This document shows positions 7,186 through 13,909 of a stretch of DNA of 16,220 nt, one piece after another. Position numbers and translations under genes: made by a program. Position 1 is the stretch's first letter. Every line of letters begins with the position of its first letter. The notes below the pieces were generated by a model, which searched no databases, was not told the origin of the DNA, and saw nothing but the letters and a program-made list of their open reading frames with translations. This stretch comes from Elusimicrobiota bacterium (lineage in GTDB: Bacteria > Elusimicrobiota > Endomicrobiia > Endomicrobiales > Endomicrobiaceae), in NCBI GenBank assembly GCA_031256695.1, contig JAIRQB010000161.1, forward strand, positions 1 to 16,220, given 5' to 3'.

Positions 7186-7311
7186 TTTCCGTTTATACCG
7201 CGCGCAACTGGGCTGATTATTGGGTTAGCGGCAAGGTTATAATATAGCCTTGCCGCTAACTAATGCCGCTTGCTGAAAAGATTTGTTGCCTGTTTGTTTG
7301 ATAATAAGACG
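7175..7311. repeat. Palindromic intergenic element, copy 2
   Basis: Diverged relative of the element at 5896-6040. Shared blocks include gcgcttcgtctttt, gtttata, gcgcaac, ggctgattat, the ggtta...taac arms, gccgct and gttgcct with gtttg after it. The inner stem is 13 bp and perfect (7224-7236 with 7248-7260), and it extends by one G-T wobble and three further pairs around a three-base loop. Compared with copy 1, the changed bases in the left arm (cag to gcgg) are matched in the right arm (ctg to ccgc). The middle stem is reduced to gcaac/gttgc (7204-7208 with 7285-7289), and the outer one to cgtctt/aagacg (7181-7186 with 7306-7311). The region has no gene. Confidence 0.72.
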
Positions 7312-7346
7312 GCGGGAGTTTAATCTCTCTCAAATACGGAGAACAT

Positions 7347-7778
7347 ATGCTGACGCTTGAAAGTTTTAATCTCTCTGAAAATATGTTTCACAAAGCGCCG
7401 ATGCTTTTAGTTGATAAAATTTTAGAGGAAAATACAGAAAGCGGGCGCGCTTCTTTTAAAATCCTAAACGATTCTATTTTTATTGATAAAGACGGATATT
7501 TTTCAAGAGCGGCGCTGATAGATTTTGCCGCCCAATCTCTTGCCGCCGTAGATATTTTCCAAAAGCAAAGAGATGCTCTTAAAATCAAAAAAGGATTTCT
7601 TGCCTCTGTTAAAAACTTTTCTTTTTACAAAGACGCCAAAGCCGGCGACACTCTGCTCTCTTTTATAAACAGAACGGATAATCTGGCGGGCATTCATATA
7701 GTTTGCGCTGAAATTTTTAAAAATAGTTGGGAAAATCTAATAGCAAAAGGCGAAATTAGAATTTATGAATTTGAATAG
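7347..7778 (+). CDS. ApeP-like hotdog 3-hydroxyacyl-ACP dehydratase
   Basis: Hotdog-fold protein, 143 aa. The N-terminal HKAPMLLVD (His15 to Asp23) matches the HxxPMxLLD signature of the ApeP-type dehydratase/dehydratase-like proteins, and LIDFAAQSLAA (57-67) matches the central helix with its AQ pair. In aryl polyene systems an ApeP protein pairs with an ApeI protein to remove water from 3-hydroxyacyl-ACP, which creates the double bonds of the polyene; the ApeI-like partner here is at 10701. A modest site (acggag, about 7336-7341) precedes the ATG. It begins the coupled gene run that ends at 13790, and its stop lies 14 bases inside the LolA-like gene. Confidence 0.82.
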   Translation: MLTLESFNLSENMFHKAPMLLVDKILEENTESGRASFKILNDSIFIDKDGYFSRAALIDFAAQSLAAVDIFQKQRDALKIKKGFLASVKNFSFYKDAKAGDTLLSFINRTDNLAGIHIVCAEIFKNSWENLIAKGEIRIYEFE

Positions 7779-8424
7779 ACGCCGCATTAGACGAAATTTC
7801 TATTTTCATTTCTGCAAGGCATTTTGCCTTGCCTTTCTTTTTATATTCTTTTTTAACTTTTCTTTATTTTCACAAGACGGCGCAATTTCTAAAAACAGCC
7901 CGTCATTAGAGTCTCTTTTGCAAGTGTCTTCTATTGAAAGCGATTTTTTAGTTGAGCGCATATCTAAAATGTCAGATAAGCCTCTTGTCAGCAGAGGGAA
8001 ATTTATTTTTGAATATCCTAATAGGCTCAGATGGGAATATCAGACGCCCTCTGAGAGCGGCTTTTTAATAGACGGGGAAAAAGTTTTATTTTGGAAAGTA
8101 AATAAAGAAAAATTAAAGACGAGAGATGTTTCAAGCAATAAAAGAGCCAAAGAATTTGCCGATATTATGCTGATGTTTATTTCAATAAATATCGCAGAAA
8201 TAGAAAAAACTTATATTGTGGAGCGTTTAAACGGGGAGTTATTGTTGACAAGCAAAAAGGACGCTTCAAAATCTTTGGTAAAGAGCGTCAGGATAAGAAC
8301 TGATGAAAAAATGTCAGCCGTCAAAGAAGTGATTATTTTGTCTCAAAAAAACGAAGAGACTTTGATAATGTTTTCAAATTTAAAAATAAATCAAAAACTC
8401 CCCGAAAATGCTTTCAAAATTTAA
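7765..8424 (+). CDS. LolA-like outer-membrane lipoprotein carrier protein
   Basis: Exported protein of 219 aa. The N-terminus is basic (NRRRIRRN) and followed by a hydrophobic segment (about 18-35) that fits a signal peptide. The mature part has RGKFIFEYPNRLRWEYQTP (77-95), the signature of the LolA beta-sheet cup, then FLIDGEKVLFW. Aryl polyene loci carry a dedicated LolA-like protein next to the MMPL exporter; it presumably carries the lipid-like product across the periplasm. The start lies inside the previous gene with a weak ribosome site (aaaagg, 7745-7750), so translation is probably coupled. General lipoprotein sorting by this copy is less likely in view of the neighbours. Confidence 0.85.
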   Translation: MNLNRRRIRRNFYFHFCKAFCLAFLFIFFFNFSLFSQDGAISKNSPSLESLLQVSSIESDFLVERISKMSDKPLVSRGKFIFEYPNRLRWEYQTPSESGFLIDGEKVLFWKVNKEKLKTRDVSSNKRAKEFADIMLMFISINIAEIEKTYIVERLNGELLLTSKKDASKSLVKSVRIRTDEKMSAVKEVIILSQKNEETLIMFSNLKINQKLPENAFKI

Positions 8425-10699
8425 TTTTCCATTTCTCTATCAATGCAGAAAAATTTATTTTGCGGCGCTTTGCGCCGTTTTTTTATTTTTTGCTTTTCTG
8501 TTTTCAAGAGTTTTATTTGTTGAAGATATTTCGCAAATGCTGCCGCAGTCATTTGCAGAAGAACTGTCTATAATTCAAAACTCGCCCGCCGGAAACAAAA
8601 TTTTTATAGTTATAGACGCCATAGATGCAGATGCCGCTCAAGAGACAAAGGATTTTATATACAGAGAACTTTCAGAGGATAAATCGCTGTCTTTGAGCGG
8701 ATTAGATTTTGATTTAAATTTTTTGCTGTCTTTTTATGAAAACGCTCCTAAACTTTGGAACAGCGATATTGAAGCCGCAATTTCGCCTTTGATAAGCGGC
8801 GCTCAACTTTCTGAGAGAATAGACGAGAATATAAATAAACTTTTCAGCCCGGAAGGGATTTTTAGCGAAGATTTAATCATAGAGGACCCGCTAAACTTAA
8901 CCTTTATCCTTGCTCAAGAGTTGCAAAAATTAAACTTTACAAATTCCAATGAAGCGCTTCCGCAAATAATTTCTGAAAACGGAAAAACAATTCTTTTAAT
9001 TTTCAATTATAAAAGCGGTTTTTTTGACATCAATAAATCAAAAGAGTTTGATGAAAAATTTGAGAGCATAAAAAAGGAATGCGCAAATTCTGTCAATCTT
9101 TTCTATATGGGCGCTCCGCGCTATGCCGTAGAGAACAATAAAATAGTCCGCAAAGATATAGTAAAAGTTTTCTCTGCCTCTTTATTGCTGTCTTTTTTAT
9201 TTTTTATTTTCTTTATAAGAGAGTTGAAGGCGCTCATAATTTATTTAATCGCCCCCGCCTCAATTATTTTTGCGGCAAGTTTGTCTTATCTTATACTCGG
9301 GCAACTTTCAGGCATTGCCGCTGGGTTTTCTTCAGTTTTGACGGGTCTTTCAGTTGATTACGGCTTATATATGTTTTTTGCGCTTAAATGTTCAAAAGAA
9401 AGCGATAGATTTAAGAATGCAAAAAAAATGTTTAAACCTATAACTGTATCTGCGGCTACTTCTATTTTTACTTTCGCATTTTTGTTTTTTTCAGGCATTG
9501 AAGTTTTAAAGCAAATATCCTTGCTCTGTTCTTTGGGTCTTTTATTTGCTTTGTTTTTCGCTCTTTTCTGCGCTCCTTTGATTTTTGATTGTAAAGAAGC
9601 CGACGGCGAAAATAAGAGAGCCGTCAAAAAAAATGTCCGTCTAAAAACCAATTCCGCTTTTATAATTTTGCTTATTCTTTTTTTGACAAGCCTTATAAGT
9701 TTTCATTTTGTCCGCTTCAATTTTTCTCTGCAATCGCTAAACACAGTCTCTAAGTCTTTTGAAAGAGATAGAGAAAGGTTTGACGCTTTATTCGGCGCGG
9801 CGGATACAAAAAACGCCGTTTTTGCCGTCTTTGGAAAGACAAAAGAGCAGGCGCTCTCAAACAATGAAAAAATCTCAAAACAAAATAAGACGCTGTTTCA
9901 GTTGTCAAAAATTTTCCCTTCCAAAGAGCAAGAGAAAAAAAATATAGAGGAATGGAAACTTTTTTGGGGAGAGCGTCTGCCCCGCATAGAATATGTTTTA
10001 GATAAAACGTCAGAACGCTATGGATTAAAGCGCGGCTTATACGGCGATTTTTATGATTTTCTAAAAAGCGGAGTTTTTCCAAACAGCGCGAAAGTTTTTA
10101 CATTAGACGGAGTTTTTAACCCTCTTATAAAAATAGGCTCTGAATTTGCTTTTATAAATATACTCAAAGCCGATGCCGTTATAGATAAAGACAGAGATAT
10201 TAAAACTGTTTTTGTTTCAGACGAGACTTTAAATAAAAAGATAATTTCACAGATGGGAGCGAAGTTTTTATACATTTTAGCCGCTGTTTTTATTTTTTCT
10301 TTTATAATTTTGACCGCTATATTTAGGAAAATAAAATACTCTTTGCTTGCAGTTTTGCCCGCAGTTTGCGGCATAGCGGTTTTTATTTGCGCCTCAGCCG
10401 CATTTAGAATAGAAATCAATATCCTCTCAATTTTTATAATTCCTCTTTTGATAGGGCTAGGAGTTGATTATGGAGTTCTTACCGTGTTTAAATATAAGAA
10501 TGCCGGCGGCTTTTCAAAACTCCATCCGAGCAAAGCCTTGATTTTTGCAGCCGTTTCTACAATTATCGGTTTCGGCTCTTTGTCTATCGCATCTCATAAG
10601 GTTTTATTTGCAATGGGCTTTATAATTTTTTGGGGCATTTTAGGCGCTGTTTTTGCCGCGCTTTTTATTATCCCGTCATTCTTTCAGAAGGAGTTTTAA
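8408..10699 (+). CDS. MMPL/RND-superfamily exporter
   Basis: Large integral membrane protein, 763 aa, with duplicated halves. Each half has a periplasmic loop domain followed by a helical bundle. The first helix lies at about 14-33, with bundles at about 250-400 and 615-760. The paired motifs GLSVDYG (313-319) and GLGVDYG (683-689) are the proton-relay-type aspartate/tyrosine sites of MMPL transporters. Such a protein in aryl polyene loci is taken to lift the finished lipid-linked polyene out of the inner membrane, using the proton gradient, toward the LolA-like carrier encoded just upstream. The start overlaps the LolA-like gene by 17 bases. The length and the two intact halves argue against truncation. 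Confidence 0.9.
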   Translation: MLSKFNFPFLYQCRKIYFAALCAVFLFFAFLFSRVLFVEDISQMLPQSFAEELSIIQNSPAGNKIFIVIDAIDADAAQETKDFIYRELSEDKSLSLSGLDFDLNFLLSFYENAPKLWNSDIEAAISPLISGAQLSERIDENINKLFSPEGIFSEDLIIEDPLNLTFILAQELQKLNFTNSNEALPQIISENGKTILLIFNYKSGFFDINKSKEFDEKFESIKKECANSVNLFYMGAPRYAVENNKIVRKDIVKVFSASLLLSFLFFIFFIRELKALIIYLIAPASIIFAASLSYLILGQLSGIAAGFSSVLTGLSVDYGLYMFFALKCSKESDRFKNAKKMFKPITVSAATSIFTFAFLFFSGIEVLKQISLLCSLGLLFALFFALFCAPLIFDCKEADGENKRAVKKNVRLKTNSAFIILLILFLTSLISFHFVRFNFSLQSLNTVSKSFERDRERFDALFGAADTKNAVFAVFGKTKEQALSNNEKISKQNKTLFQLSKIFPSKEQEKKNIEEWKLFWGERLPRIEYVLDKTSERYGLKRGLYGDFYDFLKSGVFPNSAKVFTLDGVFNPLIKIGSEFAFINILKADAVIDKDRDIKTVFVSDETLNKKIISQMGAKFLYILAAVFIFSFIILTAIFRKIKYSLLAVLPAVCGIAVFICASAAFRIEINILSIFIIPLLIGLGVDYGVLTVFKYKNAGGFSKLHPSKALIFAAVSTIIGFGSLSIASHKVLFAMGFIIFWGILGAVFAALFIIPSFFQKEF

Positions 10700-10700
10700 T

Positions 10701-11045
10701 ATGGAGACAATTTTTGAAGCGATGGATAAATCCTTTAAAGCAAGAAATGAAAATGTCTTTTCTTTTTTTATAGACGCAAACTTTCCCGCTTTTAAAGGGC
10801 ATTTTCCCGGAAATCCCTTGTTGCCCGGCATAGTTCAAATAGAATTTGTTTTGTTTTGCATTAAAAAACTATTAGGCAAAGATAATATTGCTCTGCAAGA
10901 AATCCATAAAGTTAAATTTCAAAAAGCGCTGCTTCCAAACAGTTCTTTTGACATTTCTATAAAAGCAGAAGCCGGGAAATTTTACGCCGTTATACAAAGC
11001 GGCGGCGGGCAGATTGCCCAAATTCAAATGACGGCGGGAATATAA
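10701..11045 (+). CDS. ApeI-like hotdog 3-hydroxyacyl-ACP dehydratase
   Basis: Short FabA/FabZ-type hotdog protein, 114 aa. The active-site loop GHFPGNPLLPG (33-43) supplies the catalytic His34, and VQIE places Glu48 on the central helix. It likely forms the catalytic dehydratase with the ApeP-like protein at 7347 and makes the trans double bonds of the polyene. I chose the ATG at 10701 because a good ribosome site (aaggag, 10688-10693) lies directly ahead; an in-frame TTG at 10653 would push the gene 47 bases into the exporter gene and add no conserved sequence. It begins one base after the exporter stop. Its own stop shares a base with the thioesterase start (TAATG). Confidence 0.87.
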   Translation: METIFEAMDKSFKARNENVFSFFIDANFPAFKGHFPGNPLLPGIVQIEFVLFCIKKLLGKDNIALQEIHKVKFQKALLPNSSFDISIKAEAGKFYAVIQSGGGQIAQIQMTAGI

Positions 11046-11506
11046 TGATAAAGCCTTTTTTTAAACAAGAAGAAAATTATCCTAAACCTTTAAAAGATAT
11101 TGTTTCCCGCAAGGTTCGTTTTGACGAACTTGACCCGCTAAATATTATGTGGCACGGCAACTATGCGAGTTTTTTTGAGGAAGGGCGCGTCGCTTTAGGC
11201 GAAAAATACGGCATCGGTTATTTAGATTTTTTTAAGTTTGGAGTTTCAATACCGCTAAAGAAATTTTTTGCGGAATTTATTGCGCCTTTGGAATTCGGCA
11301 AGACTTATCAAATAGAAACTTTTTTATATTGGAATGAAGCCGCAAGGCTTGATTTCTCATACAATATAAAAGACGGCGCTATTTTAAACACGGCAGGCTA
11401 TAGCGTTCATCTTATGATTTCAAAAGAAAAAGGAATTTTGACGGCAAAACCTCCTTTTTTTGAGGATTTTTGCCGCGCTTGGAAAGAGGGCAAATTTGAT
11501 GTTTAA
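11045..11506 (+). CDS. 4-HBT hotdog acyl-CoA/ACP thioesterase
   Basis: Protein of 153 aa in the YbgC/FadM-type thioesterase family. The signature DPLNIMWHGNYASFFEEGR (30-48) holds the catalytic Asp30, followed by His37, Asn39-Tyr40 and Glu45, the standard 4-hydroxybenzoyl-CoA thioesterase spacing. In this locus it could release or proofread stalled acyl-ACP intermediates, as suggested for the thioesterase of aryl polyene clusters. It is cytoplasmic, with no signal peptide. It overlaps the dehydratase by one base, and its stop lies eight bases inside the glycosyltransferase gene. Confidence 0.87.
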   Translation: MIKPFFKQEENYPKPLKDIVSRKVRFDELDPLNIMWHGNYASFFEEGRVALGEKYGIGYLDFFKFGVSIPLKKFFAEFIAPLEFGKTYQIETFLYWNEAARLDFSYNIKDGAILNTAGYSVHLMISKEKGILTAKPPFFEDFCRAWKEGKFDV

Positions 11507-12668
11507 GACTCTCTGCGTCATACCCTTATACAATCATAAAAAGACAATTCGGGAAGTTGCTTGCGGAGTTTTAAATTTTTGCAGAGATGTCCTCGTAATA
11601 GACGACGGCAGTTCAGATGACGGCATAGCGGAAGTTAAAGAACTGCCCGTTCAAACTATTGTTTTTCCTAAAAACAGAGGAAAAGGCGCGGCTATAATTG
11701 CCGCAGCAGATTTTGCAAAGAAAAATAATTTTACACATATCCTTACAATAGACGCAGACGCTCAGCATTATCCAAAAGATATTCCGCTTTTTTTAGAAGC
11801 GGCTCAAGAAAATCCTTTTTCAATAATTATAGGCAAGAGAGATTTTTCAAGCGGCAATGTTCCTTTTTCGTCAAAATTCGGGCGCGAAGTTTCAAACTTT
11901 TGGGCGCGGGTCCAAACGGGGAAAAAAATAAAAGATATGCAAAGCGGTTTTCGCATTTATCCTTTGGAAATTTTTGGGAAATTTAAAATTTTTGCGAAAC
12001 GCTTTGATTTTGAAATAGAGATAGTTATAAAAAGTTTATGGGCGGGTTTTTCAATCAAAGAAATTGAAATTAAAACTTTTTATCCAAAAGAAGGCAGAAT
12101 CAGCCATTTTAATTTTCTAAAAGACAATGCCCGCATCGCTGTTTTAAATACATATTTGACTATGTTTTCAATGATTCCATTGCCGCGCAGAAAATACTTT
12201 TACAGCAATGGAGAATTTAAATCATTGAGCCCTTTCCAAGTTATTGTTGAGCGTATAAAAAGCGGAAAAAATCCTTTGCACCTTGCCGTATCAGCCGCTT
12301 GGGGTTCTTTTTGCGGCGCTTTGGCGTTGCCGGGCATTAGGACTATGATTTTATTTGTCGGCGTTGGCTGGTTTAATTTAAATAGAGCCGTTTCTTTTAC
12401 AGTTGACAAATTAGCCGCTCCTCCTTTTATCCCTTTTGTCTGCATAGAGATAGGCTATTTTTTAAGACACGGCGAATTTTTAACCCAAATAAGTTGGCAA
12501 ATTATAGGGCGTCAGTTTTTGCAAAGAGTTTATGAATGGTTTATAGGTTCTTTAATTGTAGCGCCTGTCTTCGCTTTTCTTGTCGGTTTTTGTTTTTTCA
12601 TCATAGGCTTAATTTTAAGAAGAGGCTTTATATATGGAGAAAAATTGGACGGGGAAAAGCAAAAGTAA
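11499..12668 (+). CDS. Family 2 glycosyltransferase with C-terminal DUF2062-like membrane domain
   Basis: Protein of 389 aa. The GT2 domain opens with VIPLYNH (7-13), then the nucleotide-sugar site VIDDGSSDDG (33-42) and the metal-binding DADAQH (85-90). After about residue 245 the protein turns hydrophobic, with several membrane segments (FCGALALPGIRTMILFVG and the last helix near 345-370) that resemble DUF2062. The enzyme likely glycosylates the polyene or a lipid acceptor at the inner membrane. I chose the ATG at 11499, which has a purine-rich site (aaagaggg, about 11483-11490) and fits the family's VIPxYN beginning; a TTG at 11460 would add 13 residues. In the E. coli-type locus glycosyltransferase and acyltransferase are fused, whereas here they are two genes overlapping by 35 bases. 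Confidence 0.88.
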   Translation: MFKTLCVIPLYNHKKTIREVACGVLNFCRDVLVIDDGSSDDGIAEVKELPVQTIVFPKNRGKGAAIIAAADFAKKNNFTHILTIDADAQHYPKDIPLFLEAAQENPFSIIIGKRDFSSGNVPFSSKFGREVSNFWARVQTGKKIKDMQSGFRIYPLEIFGKFKIFAKRFDFEIEIVIKSLWAGFSIKEIEIKTFYPKEGRISHFNFLKDNARIAVLNTYLTMFSMIPLPRRKYFYSNGEFKSLSPFQVIVERIKSGKNPLHLAVSAAWGSFCGALALPGIRTMILFVGVGWFNLNRAVSFTVDKLAAPPFIPFVCIEIGYFLRHGEFLTQISWQIIGRQFLQRVYEWFIGSLIVAPVFAFLVGFCFFIIGLILRRGFIYGEKLDGEKQK

Positions 12669-13539
12669 TCCTTTCTTGCAATTCTTGCTGCGTTTTTCAG
12701 TTAAAATAGGCGGCGCGGAACTCGCTTATTTCTTTTTACTTTTTGTCTGTCTCATTTATACTCTTTTGCCTTCAGTTTTAAAAAGCGCTTCTTTTTATTT
12801 AAAGAGACGTTTTCCGCAAGATAATTTTTTTAAGAGATTAGCGCGGGCTTATAAATTAAATTTTACTTTCGGCAGAGTTTTAATAGACAGAACAGTCTAC
12901 GGCATAAAGGGCGATATAAAAGTTAGAGTTTCAAAAGAGGATATGAAAAAATATTCTTCATTAGCCGAAGAGAGAGGCTTGATTTTGCTTACGTCCCATT
13001 GCGGCGCTTGGCAGATGGCTATGCCCGCTTTTAATCTCGCTGAATTCGGGCTTTCAAAATTTGAAAAATTTGTTTTGTATAAAAAAACTGAAGGCGATAT
13101 AGACAAACATTCTTTTGAACTCTCAGGGGAAGAATCTCCCGTCAATTTTATAGACCCGGCGCAATGGGACGGCGGGGCGCTTTCTATAATTTCCGCGCTG
13201 CAGAGGAAAAGCATAGTTTGCATAATGGGAGATAGGATTTTCGGCTCGGGGGCAAATAGCGCAAGAGTTGATTTTTTAGGCGGTAAAATTGACATCCCTC
13301 TAATGCCTTATAGGATTGCCGCTTCTTGCGGCGTTCCCGTCATTATTGTTTTCTTTCCGTATAAAAGTAAGGCGGCAGTTGACCCTGAAGTAGAGGGAGT
13401 TTTTCACATTAAAGACAAAGGGGCGCAAATACAAAATTATTATGAAGACGCTCAAGTTTTCGCCGATGCGCTTTCAAAATTTACAAAAAAATATCCGTAT
13501 CAGTTTTTCAATTACTTTAATATCTGGAGGCAAGAATGA
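12634..13539 (+). CDS. LpxL/HtrB-like lipid A-type acyltransferase
   Basis: Membrane acyltransferase, 301 aa, close to LpxL-family length. A hydrophobic N-terminal segment (about 28-46) would anchor it. The catalytic region LLTSHCGAWQMAMP has His122, and MGDR follows at about 199-202, as in the family. The second member of the H-x4-(D/E) dyad is Gln127 here instead of an acid. By context it probably joins an acyl or polyene chain from ACP to the glycolipid made with the preceding glycosyltransferase, which it overlaps by 35 bases. Its stop overlaps the second ACP gene by four bases, making that ACP its plausible donor. True lipid A late acylation is the other option. Confidence 0.85.
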   Translation: MEKNWTGKSKSNPFLQFLLRFSVKIGGAELAYFFLLFVCLIYTLLPSVLKSASFYLKRRFPQDNFFKRLARAYKLNFTFGRVLIDRTVYGIKGDIKVRVSKEDMKKYSSLAEERGLILLTSHCGAWQMAMPAFNLAEFGLSKFEKFVLYKKTEGDIDKHSFELSGEESPVNFIDPAQWDGGALSIISALQRKSIVCIMGDRIFGSGANSARVDFLGGKIDIPLMPYRIAASCGVPVIIVFFPYKSKAAVDPEVEGVFHIKDKGAQIQNYYEDAQVFADALSKFTKKYPYQFFNYFNIWRQE

Positions 13540-13790
13540 TTACAACATTAGAGGATGTAAAATTAGTTTTAAGCGAAAATTTAGATTTGTCGTCTGTCAA
13601 TTTGAATTCAGTTTCAGCGGACGCTCCGCTTTTCCAAGAATTGAAATTGGATAGTTTAGACGCTATAGAAATTTCAGTTGTGTTAAGAAAATACTATGAC
13701 ATAGTCATAGACAATATGGAGCAGGCAAGAGGCGCTTTTGCAACTTTAGAGACTTTGCGGAAATATATTGAGGACAATAGAAAAAAATAG
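13536..13790 (+). CDS. Acyl carrier protein (second of two)
   Basis: Protein of 84 aa with the attachment motif LKLDSLDAIE; Ser40 should receive phosphopantetheine. The residue before LDSLD is Lys rather than the common Gly, so it differs at the recognition helix from the ACP at 4898. It overlaps the LpxL-like gene by four bases (ATGA) and closes the coupled run that starts at 7347. Two unlike ACPs in such loci are usual. They may divide starter loading, chain extension and transfer between them, but which does what is not readable here. An AT-rich 119-base gap follows. Confidence 0.9.
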   Translation: MITTLEDVKLVLSENLDLSSVNLNSVSADAPLFQELKLDSLDAIEISVVLRKYYDIVIDNMEQARGAFATLETLRKYIEDNRKK

Positions 13791-13909
13791 GAATCTGTAT
13801 TCATTTTAATCCGCTTTCCCATTTCGCTTTTTGCCGTTTTCATTTAATTTTTAAATATTTGCTTTTAAATTTTAATTTGCTTTTTGTTATGCCGTTTTAA
13901 AGGAATGCT
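13791..13909 (+). promoter_or_regulatory. AT-rich spacer that may hold the MFS gene promoter
   Basis: This spacer lies between the second ACP gene and the transporter gene and is strongly T-rich. A TTGCCG at 13831-13836 could serve as a -35 box with an AT-only -10 region near 13852-13859 (taaatatt), at a spacing slightly under or near the usual 17 bases. No hairpin with a T run was found that would end the upstream transcript. The ribosome site aaagga (about 13899-13904) precedes the ATG at 13910. The promoter call is tentative. Confidence 0.25.

Noticed and set aside
7811..7835. Hairpin gcaaggc/gccttgc near the start of the LolA-like gene
   Set aside because: It lies inside the signal-peptide coding sequence and is explained by the codons for the KAFCLAF stretch; no T run or regulatory context follows.
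9750..10082. Open frame of 110 codons on the minus strand inside the exporter gene
   Set aside because: It is an antisense shadow of a well-supported membrane protein gene, basic and low in complexity, with no ribosome site seen.
10653..10700. Upstream TTG start for the ApeI-like dehydratase
   Set aside because: The ATG at 10701 has an aaggag site at good spacing, and the extra residues are the exporter's coding region read in another frame.
11460..11498. Upstream TTG start for the glycosyltransferase
   Set aside because: The ATG at 11499 begins right before the conserved VIPLYN strand and has its own purine-rich site.
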